From positions 3,162,001-3,226,000 of the forward strand of contig VCCP01000001.1 of NCBI GenBank assembly GCA_005765155.1: a stretch of 64,000 nt of DNA. Reading direction: 5' to 3'. This document shows, in pieces, positions 12,691-26,700 of the stretch (positions within the stretch are counted from its first letter, which is position 1; each line of letters opens with the position of its first letter). The stretch is from Zelopaecilomyces penicillatus (taxonomy: Eukaryota; Ascomycota; Sordariomycetes; Hypocreales; Pseudodiploosporaceae). The notes below the pieces were generated by a model. That model saw only the letters and a program-made list of their open reading frames with translations. It searched no databases and was not told the DNA's origin. The position numbers and the translations under genes are program-made.

Positions 12691-14846
12691 AATTATATAT
12701 TATATAATTATATAACTTATTATCCTCTTTATATTATAATTATTTTAATTTAATTTTATCTTATTTTAATAAAATCTAAAATTAAATTATTTAATTATTA
12801 ACTCTATTAATAGCTATCTATTAAGATAATATTTATAATATATAATAATTTATTTTATATTAAATATATTATCTACTTTAATTAAATTAACTATTATTAT
12901 ATAAATATTATTATAAAGCTAGATCATTAAATAATTAAGAAATTTATTATTAATATTATAATCCTAGGTAATAAGATTTATATTAATTATCCTTTAAAAT
13001 AAATAAAATAAAGACAAAAGTGTATTTATTTTTTATAAAAATAATATAAGAAGAATCTATTATCTATATTAATAATATTTATTTTTAATAAAAAAAGGAA
13101 AATCTAATTATAAATATTTATTAAATAATTAAAAAGCTTATTAAAGTTATTTAATAGATTATTAAAAATCTTATATTAATAATTAAATAATCTATTTAAT
13201 CCTAATTTAAATAAATCTTTTAAAAGATTAAATAAAATATAAATTAAAAATAATATAATCTAAGAAAATATTAATCTATTTATTGAAAGTATTTATAATA
13301 ATATAATTTATATAATTTATATTAAGATAATCTATATAAATTTATTATAATTATTATATAATGATATATTATATTAATAAATAAATTATATATTATAGAA
13401 AGAATATTAATAAATTAAATGATCTATTAATATTTAGATTATAATATTATAAAAGAAATTTAAAATAAATAAAATTAAATAATAAAAGAATTAATAATTA
13501 TAAAATATTTAAAAGATAATTATAAATTGAACATTAATATTAAAGAATAAGTATTTGATTTATTATAAATAATATAAGCTATAAAATCTAAAATTATTAA
13601 ATAATAATTAAATTAATTATATATTTATATAAATAACTTATTAAACAAATTAATCTTTTAATTATAAAAAAAGATAATTTTAGAAAATATCTTAATTATA
13701 TTTATAAAAAGAATAAATAAGATATATCATATTATTAAAAAATAAATTATCTTTTAATATAATAATATTAAGACCTTATAAAATAAATATATATATTAAA
13801 TAAGATTCAAGATTAAATATATTATAATTAAAATGATTAAAATAATTAAATTAAATAAAATAATTAATTAATAAAAAGATAAAGTCTATATAATAAATAT
13901 AGCTTAATTAAATTATTTAAATAATCTAATAATTAATTAATTTAAAGATTAAATAGATTTTTTTATAATTAAGAATATATTAACCTTTAGAAATAATTAA
14001 GATATATATTATTATATAATAAATAAAATTAAATAACTTAAAACTTTTATAATAGATTAAAACTAAAATCTAATAATAGAATATATTAATAAGATTATTA
14101 ATATTATTATTAAAATAATAAAAATAATTATTAAAGATATTAATATTAAATATTTAAATACTAGATATAAAATAATTATATTTATTATTAAGATAACGAG
14201 AATAAAAATATTAATATTAATATTAGAAATAAAAAAGCTAAGAAATATAAATAATAATTAAAATTAATTAAATATTAAGCTATATTTAATTTTATTATAT
14301 ATAATTTTAATAAGACCTATTATACCTTAAATAATATTAATAAAAGCTTTTTAATTCTTTTTATAATTTATTCTTAATATTTATAATAATAAAGAAATCC
14401 TTATTTTAATAAATTCTTTTTTAAAATTATTTATTATATTTTCTAAATATATAAGTAATAAAACAATGAATATAAAAAAGATATATATCTTTATTTTTAA
14501 TTAAATTAAATTATTAAAATAAATTAAAAGTCTAAAAATAAAAAATCCATAAAATATAATTATTTAAAAATTAATATAAAATTTATATTAAATAAAATAA
14601 TAAAACTTATTAAATAAAATCTTTTATAAAGCTAATAAACTAAAGTTAATATAAGAAATTATTTATTTATTTAAAATATTAATAATACTAGATTTAATTT
14701 TTATATTATAAAATAAATTAATAAAAACTTAATATATATATATATATATTTTTTAATTAATATTTATTTTATAAAGGATTTAAAATAAAATATATTATTA
14801 AAAATAAATTTTAATATTAAATATAATATTAATACATTATCAATAA
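12691..14846. other. A/T-rich sequence without a gene
   Basis: Strongly A/T-rich, with stops in all frames. No motif or long repeat partner was recognised. It lies between repeat D and the LTR of the truncated gypsy element. Confidence 0.5.
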
Positions 14847-15009
14847 TATAATACTATTATAAAGTATAATATATAATATATAACTATAACCTTTATTTAT
14901 AATATTATAGGCTATTTATTTAAAATATATAGAAGTAAGTATAAGCTATAGTATTAATATAATTATTAAAATTATTAATTCCTATTTATTTATTATAAAT
15001 TCTAAATTA
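14847..15009 (+). repeat. 5' LTR of the truncated Ty3/gypsy element (163 bp)
   Basis: Ungapped partner of the reverse complement of the LTRs at 46,572-46,734 and 52,913-53,075, with exactly the same length of 163 bp. The expected TG...CA ends read TA...TA here, as C-to-T and G-to-A change would leave them. Confidence 0.9.
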
Positions 15010-17092
15010 AAATCTTTTTATAATTCTTATACTTCTCTTTATAAATTAGGAATTATAATAGTTTTAAAAAGAAATATAAAGCAAGGATATAAATTATTAT
15101 TAAACCTATTTAAAGATATTTTATTAAAGCCTATAAATAAAATAATCTAATTATAAAAATTAAAAATAATCTAAATTACAAAAAAAAAATAGTATTTATT
15201 TTTAAGCCTATTAAAAAATAATTAAATTATTTAAATTCTAAAAATAGATTAATAAAGATAAAGGATTAATTTAATATAATTAATAAGCTTATATAAGTCT
15301 AAGAATAATTAATCTATATATAATAATGATTTATAAAATAATAGATATTATTATAAGATAATAATACTTTATAAATATCTATAATATCTTTATAAAAAGA
15401 TTTTAATAATTTAATAAAAGTCAAGATATTTATTAAATTAGTTTTTTAAAAAGCCTAAAAAAATAAAGCTATTTAATTAATTAATTTAAAAAGGGCTTTT
15501 AAAAAAAAGTTAAAGATTTATAAAAATAATAAAAATAAGATTCTTTTAACTATTAATTAATTAAATAAAAAATTAATAAAAAATTAATAAATAATTTAAT
15601 TAATAAATCTAGATTAATAATATATTAATATAATATTAAATTAAAATTATTTCTTAAAATAAATAGATATCTTATTATTAAAATAAAAGAATTATTTATA
15701 GGAATTCTATTATAAATTTTATAAATTAAAATAAAAGCCTAAAAATACTTTAAATAAGCTATATAATATTATATTATATTATAAACCCTATTTTAAATTA
15801 AATCTTATATAATAAATAATATTCTTCTTTATAAAACTCCTTTTAATAATATAAATTAATTTATAAATTATTAATAAATTATCTTAATTTAATATATCTT
15901 ATAAATTAATATTAAGTAAAGAATATATAAAAAAGAAAGATAAATAATAATAAAATTATTTTAAATAAATATTTTAAATTAAATATAAAGAAATATTTTT
16001 ATTTAATTAAATAAAAAGAAAAAATAATTAAAAAATAATTAATTAAGAAATAAAATATAATTAAATTATAAATATCTTTAAATTATAAAGATAATTATTT
16101 ATATTTATCCTATAATAAAGATTAAGGATTCTTAATAAAGAATTATAAAAGATAAAGATAAAATAAAAGCTCTATAAAAATAATATTTTTTTAATAGATA
16201 TTTATTTAAATAAAAAAAAAGGAAAATAAATTATTAAAATGTATTAAAAATAATTAAAATAATTAAAATAATTTTAATAGCTTATTTTTATATAGTTATA
16301 ATAATTGAAAGATAAAACTATATTAAAATATATATAAATCTTAATATAAAATCTAAAATTAATTTAATAAATAAAGAATTTATAAGAAAAAGTTAATTAA
16401 AATAATTACTTTTAATATTAATTAAATTAAAAATTATAAATAAAATAAGAATTAAAACCTATGATATCTAGAAAATATTAATAATTATTATTAATTTAAG
16501 GGATATTATTAAATATTTTATAATTATATATATTAATATTAATTATAATCTAAAAAAGAAGAAAAGCCTTATTTTATTTAATATAGTTATACTAATTAAA
16601 TATTATATTTATTTAAATATTTATAATAATATATAATAATTTAAATAAAATTAAGATACTATTAAAATCCTTTAATTATATAAATTTATAAATATTTATA
16701 AAATAAAGCTATTATTTATATAACTATATATTTAAATAAACCTATTTTTTTAAAGAAAAAAAGATATTAAATAATATATAAAATACTATAGATTTATCTC
16801 TAAAATTGTAAGAATTCTTATATATATTTATATCTAAAAATATTAATATTTTATTAATATATAAGAAAATAGATTATATAATTAATCTATTATTAGATAT
16901 ATTATCTTTTTATAGGGTAATCTATTTATTTTTATAAAAAGAATTAAATAAAATATAAATATATCTTAAAAAAAATATAAAATTAAATTAAATTTATTTT
17001 TTAAAAATCCTATAAAAATATTAATTTTGTTTATTTTAAAAAAGAATAAAAGTCTATATCTATATATAAATTATTAAGATCTTAATAAAATA

Positions 17093-17400
17093 ATAAATAA
17101 GAATTATTATATTTTATTTTTTATTTCTAAGATTTTTAATTATATTATAAAAGCAGAATATTTTATATAAATTAATATTAAAGATATATATTATTAAATC
17201 TAAATTAAAAAAGATAATAAATATAATATAGCTTTTTATATTTAATATAATTATTATAAATATCTAATAATATCCTTTAAATTAATTAATATATCTATAA
17301 TATTCTAATATTATATATATAAGGCTTTAAAGGAATTATTTAATATTATTTATATTATATATCTTAATATTATTATAAATATTTTTAAAATCTATAAAGA
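17093..17400 (+). pseudogene. Decayed Ty3/gypsy reverse-transcriptase domain
   Basis: One frame runs over about 100 codons without a frameshift. It still shows the order of a Ty3/gypsy reverse transcriptase: an 'ISKIF' block, 'KAEYF.-.INIKD', then the region where the family has NAPATFQ (here with Ala and Thr codons turned to Ile and Gln to a stop). 'KALKEL' and the active-site Tyr-Leu-Asp-Asp region (TAT CTT AAT ATT at 17,360-17,371) follow. The first Asp is Asn by G-to-A change. The second is Ile, which needs another kind of change. Several internal stops are TAA where the family has Gln or Arg. The same region on the minus strand near 50.6 kb gives nearly the same reading. Confidence 0.85.
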
Positions 17401-17493
17401 ATATACTTTGAATATAAAATAAATTTTATAAAGATTAAGGATTATATAATTTTATATAAACCCTAAAAAATATTATTTTTATTAAAAAAAGAT

Positions 17494-19385
17494 AGAGTTA
17501 ATAATAATACCTTAATTTAATATTATTATAATATAGGATTATTAAAATAATAGATATTATCTTATTTTATTTTAAAATTATTTAATATTTAAAATTATTT
17601 TATATTTTTAATAGCTTTTATATAAGATTATCTTATTTGTTTTATTTTATAAATATTTATATTTTTAATCCTTTTTTAATTTGTTTTTTTATTATTAAAA
17701 TACTTTTTATTTTATATTTTTATATAATATTCTTATTATAATTATTTAATATTTAAAAAAGCTTAATTTATTATCTATTAATTATTAAAATAAGAATAGA
17801 TTATTTAATATTTATTATATTAAATTAAAATAAAAAATTGAATAGATTTCTTTTAATATATTTAATATAATTATTAAAGGTACAAGAATAATAATTATTT
17901 TATATATAATATATAATTAATTTAATTTTTAATTTAAATAATTTATTTTAATATTATATAAAAAGAGCTATATATTATCTTTAAAGAGAAGGTATTTTAT
18001 TAAGTATTAGGAGTTATTTATAGCCTTTTAAGCTTATTATTAAATATAAATAATAGTTATTTATATAAGATTAGTTTTAGATTAAAGATAATTAATGAAT
18101 ATAATTATTTATCTTTTTAATAATATTTTATTTTTATTTAAATATAGCTTTTATTATATTAAATTAATATTAAATCTATTTAAAAATCTATTTAAGCTTA
18201 TATTAATTATTAAAAATTCCTTATTATTAAATATTAATTAATAAGCTAAAAGATAATTAATCAAATTAAATTATACAACATATATAATTATTTAAAGAAT
18301 AGGTTAGATTTTCTAGTTTTTATATTTTATATTATTATTTTAAATTAATTAATTTATATAATATAATTTAAACCCTTATTTATAGTAATCTTTTTAAGAA
18401 ATCTATAAAAATACTATTAAATATTCTAGAATTATTTAATATATATTTTAATAATTATCAATATTATTAAAAATTTTAATAAATTATTTTATTTTAAAAG
18501 TTTTATTATAAAATTAATATATACTTATATTTAATATTTATTTATAATAAATAATAATTAAAGTAATATTATTATTAATAGATATAATTACTTTAATATA
18601 TTAAATAATTATATATAAATTAATAAATTAATTATAATATATTATTTTAATAATAATTATAATAAAGGAGTTTAAATATTTATCCTTATTTTAAATATCT
18701 TATTAAAAATAGATTATAAATTCTTCAAAATAATTATAATAATAAGAGATTTTTAATTTAAAAGCTAGAATTAATCTTTATAAATTAATACCTTATATAT
18801 ATTTATTATATAATCTATTATTTATTCTTTTATCTTAGTTTTAATAAGGAATTATTAAATCCTTTTTATAATTATATATAAATAATAATTATAAATAAGA
18901 TTCTTTTAAAGGGTTTAATCCTAAAGATTAAATAAATATATATCTTTAAATAATATTATTTATTTAAAAGATTATTTATTTCCTTTTTAAATAATGTATA
19001 TATATATATATTAAAGCTATCTTAATTAAATATATAACTTATATTAGGATTATCTCTTTATCTTTTATATTTTATTCTTTTTATAATAAATTATTAAATT
19101 AAACTATTTAAAAATTAGATTAATAATAAAGATAATATTAAAAAAATAAAAGTATTTTTATTTAAAAAGCTTATTATTTAAAAAGCTTTTTAAGATTTAT
19201 AAAATATTCTAGATTCTTATAATTAATTAAAAAAATAAATAATTATAATATCTTTTTAAATTTAATTAATTATACTTTTAAATATAATATAATAATTAAA
19301 AATTCCTTATTATAGATTATATAATTTCTTTTAATTATAATAAATTTAATTAAATAATATATAATTTATAATAAGATATTATTAT
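17494..19385 (+). mobile_element. 1.9-kb element A, copy 1 of 3 (RIP-decayed, unclassified)
   Basis: Collinear over its whole length with 58,436-60,436 (same orientation) and with the reverse complement of 39,478-about 41,420. The three copies share both end points while their flanks differ, so this is probably a complete unit of about 1.9-2.0 kb. The two ends can be aligned weakly as an inverted repeat (GATATTATCTTATTTT on the left, AATAATATCTTATTAT from the right read inverted). In A/T-only DNA that is weak evidence. The size would suit a Tc1/mariner-type (pogo/Fot1) transposon, but no transposase motif was recognised. Confidence 0.75.
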
Positions 19386-21724
19386 ATATTTATAAAAGGT
19401 ATTTTTTAAATATGTTCTTTAAATAATTAATTTTAATAATTATATTTTTTTTAAGATTTTATTAAATTAAGATTAATTCTATAATAAATATATAATTTAA
19501 TACTTCAAATATTAAATTTTTTATATTATCTTATTAAAAGGGGATTTTTTTATATATTAGATAGATAAATAGCTTAATTAAAATAGAAAAGAATAAAATA
19601 TATTTTTAATAAAAATTAATCAAATCTAAAAAGCTCTTAACTCCTTATATTTATTTATATAAATACTTTTTATTCTTTTATAACTATAATCTTTTTTAAT
19701 CTTAAATATATAGTTTATTTTGATTTTAATAATAAATCTTAAATATTAAATAATAATTATAATAAATATATATCTATTAATATTAATAAATAAGCTAGCT
19801 TTTTATAGATATATAAAGATATCTTAAATCTTTTATAAATTATCCTTTTTAAATCCTTTTAAATATATAAAGATATTATCTAGATATATTATAATAAAAC
19901 TATCTAAAATATATTCTAAGATTAAATTAATATATCTTTAAAAGATTATAAAGGTATTTAATAAATTAAATAATTTAATAAGCTATTTAAATAAGCTAAA
20001 TTAAATCTAGAATATTATAAGATATTTATCCTTTTTTATAACTTAGATTTTATAAAAGATAGAATAAATATCTAGCTTTATAAATTAATAGATATTAAAT
20101 AATAATCTTAATATCTTCTTAATTAATAATAATAGATATTAATTCTTTATTATAATTTTATTTAAAGCCTAATAATTTATATAAATTTTTTATTCTTTTA
20201 TAGATTTTTTAATAAAGAGAATAGATATAATAATTAAAGAAAAGCTAGTTCTAATCTATCTCTTATCTATTAATTCTATAATTTATTTTTTTATTTTTAA
20301 TAAATAATCCTAGGATATATTATATATAAATCCTTAAAATATATTTATTTATTATCTTTTTAATTTAATTTAGATTTAAATATAATAATTTATTATTTCT
20401 TATAAAGATAAATTATTAATTTTCTTTTTATTAAATAATATTATAAAATTATATAATTCTTTAAAAAGCTATAATAGAATTATTATTTATTCTATATTTA
20501 TTTTAAATAGATTATTTAAGATATTATATCTATTAATAGTTTTATTAAAATAATATTTATTTTATAAATATTAATAATAAAAAGTTTATTTATATAATAT
20601 CTTTTTTTTATTAATATAATAAATATAAATCTATAAATCTTATAATTATAATAATATTTATATACTTTAATTAAATAAAGCTTTTCTTTATAATTATTTT
20701 ATTTATTTAATTAATTTAAAATTCTTTTTTCTTAATAATAAAATAAATCTATTTATATTATATTTAAAATAATTCTAAGATTAAATCTTTCAATAATCCT
20801 AGGATTATATATATAATTAAAATAAAATCCTAGTTATTAATATTTATTTATATCTTAATTCTAAAATATATTTTATAATCTTTAATTAATTTTATAATAA
20901 TATTAAATATATATAATTTTAAAAGGTATATTAAATCTAATCTTAATTATTAAATTAGTTATTTATTAATTATATTATAATATTTATATTTTAAGTTAAT
21001 TTATATATTTATAAATATAATAAAGTTTAAGAGAATAAGAATTAAAAATATACATCTATTTAATCTAGCTTTAATATTCTATTTCTTTTTTATTATAATC
21101 TAATATAAATCTTTTCTTAAGGCTATTATATAATTAATCTATTTTTAAATAAAACTTAATTTAAAGATAAATTATTATCTTTATCTTTTAAATTAAAATT
21201 AAATATTATATTAAAATTATTAATATTGATATTAATAAAATATTATAATTATATAAGATAATATTAATTTTATAGATATTCTTAATATTTATAATAAATA
21301 TAAATATTTTGTTCTTTTTTTTCATATAATATCTTAATTAAAATCTATTTTATAATTAATTAATTAATTATAATAAATATAATTAAATCCTTTTTTTAAT
21401 CCTTTTTAGATTTTATATAATATTTAATTATAATTATTATATTAATATTAATTATTAATATATTTTTATTAATTTAAATAAAAGGAATTAAATATAAAAT
21501 AAATTTTTTTTTTTTTAGATTAAATATTTTAAAATCTATAATAATTTAATAATAATAAAATATAATCTTAATATAATTAATATAAAAGATACTCTAATTT
21601 AAATAATTTATTTATTCTTTTATAATTAATTATATAAATCCTTAAAGATAAATAAAATAAATTATTAATATTTAATATAAATAATTATTTTATTTTAAAA
21701 AATATATCTTTGCTTTTAATAAAA
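19386..21724. other. A/T-rich sequence without a gene
   Basis: Stops in all frames. It does not visibly continue the gypsy element interrupted at 17,493. Between 20.0 and 21.6 kb the plus strand has a little more C (ATCCTAGGAT at about 20,810, TTTCTTTT tracts), but no motif can be named. Confidence 0.5.
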
Positions 21725-21925
21725 TATAAAAAGAAAGTTTATTAAATATAATAAATTAGCCTTATAATTATTATAAATAGGTATAAAGAATAATATTAAT
21801 AAATTTAAAGAGAGAAAGAAGTCTTTATTATAATCCCATTTTTTATATTAATAAGGTCTAATCTAGGCCTGTTTTATCTTTATATTTAAGGCTTAGGTTT
21901 AAAAGTCTAAGCTTATAATAATTAA
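21725..21925 (+). repeat. Repeat E, copy 1 (about 200 bp)
   Basis: Matches 56,480-56,675 in the same orientation. Shared landmarks are TAGCCTTATAA, AGAATAATATTAATAAATTT, and TTTATATTTAAGGCTTA followed by a TTAAAAG-CTAAGC block. The differences are mainly transitions. The size and single-block nature would fit a solo LTR, but this is not demonstrated. Confidence 0.75.
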
Positions 21926-23244
21926 TATATTTAATAATATAATAAGCTTATTTAAAGAATTAAAAATATTAAATAAATTATAAGATAATAATATTAGGCT
22001 TTTTAATAAAAATAATATTATTATAATTAAATAATATAAACTAAAGAATAAGAAATATAAGCTATTAAAGTTTTTTTAAAAAGTATTTATAAATAAAAAA
22101 TAATCTTATTATAAGGCCTTAATTAAAAAGGTATTTTAATATATTATAATAATATTTAATAAATATAAAGATATATTTTATAAGATTATTAAAAAATATA
22201 AAATAATATAAATATTTATAAAGAATAAATAAATATTATAATATAATCTAAAGGATATTAAAAGAAAACTTAATATAATTAAATTAAATACTTAATATAT
22301 AAAGATTAATTAAATAATTTAATTAAATTATATAATATTTTTTTATATTATAAAGATATTTAAAAATATTATAAATAATATATATAATAGTTTAATTAAA
22401 ACTATTAATATATATTATATTTTTAAATATATTTTAATAATAATTATAAATTATATAATATAAATAGTATTTCTTATAATATAAGTTTTATTTAAAATAT
22501 TATTTTTTTAAAAAGAAATTATTATTATTTAAGTAAAAGCTAAAAAATTAGAATATTTAATTATTAATTTTATTATATTAAAAACTATATATTTAAATAT
22601 ATTTAATAAATTTAATTATAATAAATAAACAAAAGCTAATATTATAATATAATTAAATAAAAATAATTATATTAAGAAAATTCTAATAAATATAAATAAA
22701 AGATAATTAAAATTATAACTTTATTATTATAAAAAGGCCTTAATTTAATAATTATATCTAAAAAAACTAATCTTAAAAAAACTATATTTATTATAAGAAA
22801 TTAAAAAGTATATTAATATTAAATATATATAAAATTAAATTAAAATAATCTTTAAATAAATAAATAATTTTATTAAATTATTAATAATATAATATAATAG
22901 ATAAATAAGAAATATTTAATATCTAAATAAAAAGATTTTATAACTAAAATAAATTATATATTTAAATAAAAATAAATTATAAAAGTAATTTATTAAGATA
23001 ATAATATAGGATATAATAAGATTTAAATAATTATATAATTAAGTAATAAAAAGATTACTTAATTTAAAATTAATTATAATTAAATAAATATTAAAGATAA
23101 ATTATAATAATAAAAAAATTAATAAATTAAAAATTCTAAATAAATTATTAAATAAATTAATATAAAAAAAGGCTAAAAATAAAATAAATAATAAATTTAA
23201 AAATAAAGGATTTAAAGAATAAGGATAATTAAAAACCTTAGCTT
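21926..23244. other. A/T-rich, adenine-rich sequence without a gene
   Basis: The plus strand is rich in A over T (many AAATAAATAA and TAAAAA words), with stops in every frame. No motif or repeat partner was recognised. Confidence 0.5.
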
Positions 23245-23559
23245 TTTTATTATTTTATTATTTTATTATTTTATTATTTTATTATTTTATTATTTTATTA
23301 TTTTATTATTTTATTATTTTATTATTTTATTATTTTATTATTTTATTATTTTATTATTTTATTATTTTATTATTTTATTATTTTATTATTTTATTATTTT
23401 ATTATTTTATTATTTTATTATTTTATTATTTTATTATTTTATTATTTTATTATTTTATTATTTTATTATTTTATTATTTTATTATTTTATTATTTTATTA
23501 TTTTATTATTTTATTATTTTATTATTTTATTATTTTATTATTTTATTATTTTATTATTT
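23245..23559. repeat. Tandem array, 8-bp unit TTTTATTA, about 39 copies
   Basis: Perfect head-to-tail 8-mers over about 315 bp, ending directly in repeat D copy 2. The corresponding place in repeat D copy 1 (12,521-12,536) has only two units, so the array grew after the two copies separated. No point differences from the unit were seen. Confidence 0.95.
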
Positions 23560-23700
23560 ATTAAGCCTATAATTTATTTATTAATTAATTAATTAATTAA
23601 GATAGCTATTTATATTAAAGAAGGCTATATAAATAGCTATATTAAATATTAAAAATCTTTAATTAAAAGAATTAATTCTTTAACTTTATATATACTTAAT
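23560..23700 (+). repeat. Repeat D, copy 2 (LTR-like)
   Basis: Same-orientation partner of 12,537-12,690. Both continue from the TTTTATTA units through an AATTAATTAATTA tract, AAGATAGCTA, and the TATAAATAGCTATATTAAATA and CTTTAACTTTATATATAC blocks. The distance between the copies is about 11 kb. Confidence 0.7.
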
Positions 23701-26700
23701 AAGTATTCTATTTATTATTTTAATGATTATATATAAAATAATAAAATATATTAATTTAATAAATATAACTAATTATATTATTAAATAAAGTATTAATTAA
23801 ATATAATAATAAATATAAATTAATTAAACTTAAAATTAAATATATAATATAATTATAATAAAGGTTATAAATAATTATATAATAATAATAAAAATTATAT
23901 AAATATATTAATATTAAATCTAATATTATTAATTTATTAATTTAAAATAATATTAGTTTATTTAAATTAATATAAAAAAATATATATTATATTTTAAAAA
24001 GATTTATATTTAATATATTATTATATCTTTAAGTTAAAAATAAAAAACTTTATAAAGAAATCTAAAAAGGATTTATTAAAGAAAAGAATAATAAATAAGC
24101 TTAATAATATTTAAAATAAAGATATATATTATTTTATAATTATAATATTAATTTATAATAAATTAAAAGATATATATAGAATAATAAATTTAATAAAATA
24201 ATTAAAATAATAAAAATAATAAAAATAAAAATAAAGAAATACAAATGTAATATAAATAAAAGACTATAAATATAAAATTATTATTTATAATAAAAGATAA
24301 GCTATTATATTATTTAAAATTAAATAATATAAGAATATTATATATTTTATCAAGTTATATAATAAATATATTAATAAAAGTATATAATTAAAGTTTTTAA
24401 AAAAAATATATAAATTTATTATAGCTTTAAATAGATTAATATTTAATTAAATAATAAAATAAATAAAATTATAAATATCTTATTATAAGATATATTTATA
24501 AAATTTGATAAATTAAATAAAATTATTAAATAAAATTATTAAATATATTATAATTAATAATAAAATTATATAAGCTATTTATATAATAATTATTTATTTT
24601 ATAATAATGTTTTTAAAAGAAATATTATAGTTATTTTAAATAATTATAAAATATAAATATTTATTTAATATAATAATAATAATAATAATCTATAAATAAA
24701 TAAATAAATAAATAAATATTATTAATAAAAATTAAAAAAATAATAAAAAGTAAAAGATTTAAAAGATAATTAAAAAAATTATAAATTATAATTTTTTTTT
24801 TATAAATTATATATATAATTAAATAAAAAAGATTTAAATTATAATAAAATAAAATAAAATATTAATATAAATTATAATAAATATAATAAATATAATTTAA
24901 AATTATAAATAAAAAAATCTTATTTAAAATTTATAAAAAATATAATTATTTAAATAAAAAAAAATAAAAAATAATATTTAATATACTAAAGATAATTTTA
25001 TAAATAATTTTATTAAAAAGAAATTAAAAAAAAAATTAAAAATTATTAATTAATAAATTTTTTTTATTAATATATTTAAAAAATAAATTTATTATAAAAA
25101 TTAATAAAAAAATATATTTTATAAGAAAATCTTAAATTTTTAATTAATAAATTATAAAATAATAAATATATATTATATTATATTTATTTATTTATTATAA
25201 TATTATATAAACTAAAATTTTTAATATTATAAAATTAAAGATATATTATTATATTTTAATTATTAAAACATTTTAATAAATTAAATTAAATTATATAAAT
25301 TATTTAAAATTAATTAATATTATAATTTTAAAATTAAAATAATTAAAATATTATTATTAAAAAAATCAATAAATATAAAATAAACTAAAAATCTTAAATT
25401 TAAATATTAATAAAATATTATATTTTTAATTAATTTTATTTTTTTATATTATTAAAATATTTAAAAAGAATTATAAAATAAAATTATATTATATATTAAT
25501 AATAAATATTAATTATTTAAATAATCTTTTATTATTATTATATATTATATATTATAAAAAATATTTTTATTATTAAATATTTAAATAAATTAATATTAAT
25601 ATAAAAAAAATATAATTATAATAAAAAAATAATATTAATTAATATTTTATTATAATAAAAAGATTTATATATAATTAAAATATTTAAAAAAGATAATATT
25701 AATATTAATATTTAATAATTAAACTTTATATAATAAAATTTAAAAAGATATAAATATATTATATTTTTTATATAATTAATAAAAAAATAAATTAAATTAT
25801 TTAATATATTATATAAATATAATTATATAAAAAATATAATATAATTTTTTTTAATATAATATAAAATAGATTTATAAATAATTAATATAAAATTTATAAT
25901 TTAATAATTAAAATAAAAATAAAGATTAATAGAATAATTAAAGAAATAAAAGAAAATCTATAAAAAAATTAAAAATCTAAGATAAGATTTAAATATATTA
26001 ATAAAGATTAAAATTAAATAATTTAATATTTAAAATTAATAATAAAATTAATAATAAAATAAATAATAAAATAAATAATAAAGAATTTATTATTCTTTTT
26101 TAAAAAAAAATATTTATTATAATTATTAAATTAAACTATTAAAGATAATATATATTATAATAATTTAATAATTAAATTATTTATTTCTTTATTTTTTTGA
26201 ATTAAATTATTAAATTAAATAAAAGAATAAAGATTTTTTTTTTATATATAATATTTTAAAATAAAGATAATATTATTTAATTATTATAAAAAAATAATTA
26301 TTTCTTTTATTAATCTTTTTTATATTTTTATTTATATAATATATTTTATTAAATATAAATATTTTATAAATATCTTTATAAATTAATTATTTTATAATAT
26401 AATAATTTTAATCTTAATATATAAAAGAGTTTAATATATATTATAATTAAGCCTTTTTATATTCTATTAGATTAAGAGTAATAATATAATAATATTTATA
26501 TTTAAAAGTATTTTAAGCTTATAATTTCTTTTTATTATATAGTTAATTATAAATAAATATAATATAATTCAGATTATAAATTTAAAGAAGTTATTTTATA
26601 AATCTTAATAATTAAAATTAAATATAGAAATATATAAATAAATATATAATTATATATTATATTTATTAAAGGCTTTAAAGGCTATTAATAAACATAATTA

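Larger units (their letters stand above)
14847..17493 (+). mobile_element. Truncated, RIP-decayed Ty3/gypsy retrotransposon (LTR to reverse transcriptase)
   Basis: Second copy of the element at 46,572-53,075, in the opposite orientation. It begins with a 163-bp LTR (14,847-15,009). The leader behind the LTR (CTTTTTATAATTCTTATAC at about 15,010-15,030) matches the reverse complement of bases just right of 52,850. It runs through a decayed reverse transcriptase at 17,093-17,400 to the ATAGAGTT at 17,486-17,493. The corresponding reverse complement of the minus-strand copy continues past this point. Here the 1.9-kb element A begins instead, and no clear continuation was seen after A ends at 19,385. 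Confidence 0.85.

Noticed and set aside
12521..23700. Repeat D copies as the two LTRs of one 11-kb element
   Set aside because: Possible only if the gypsy copy and element A are later insertions. No motif of an enclosing element was found between them, so they are listed only as a repeat pair.
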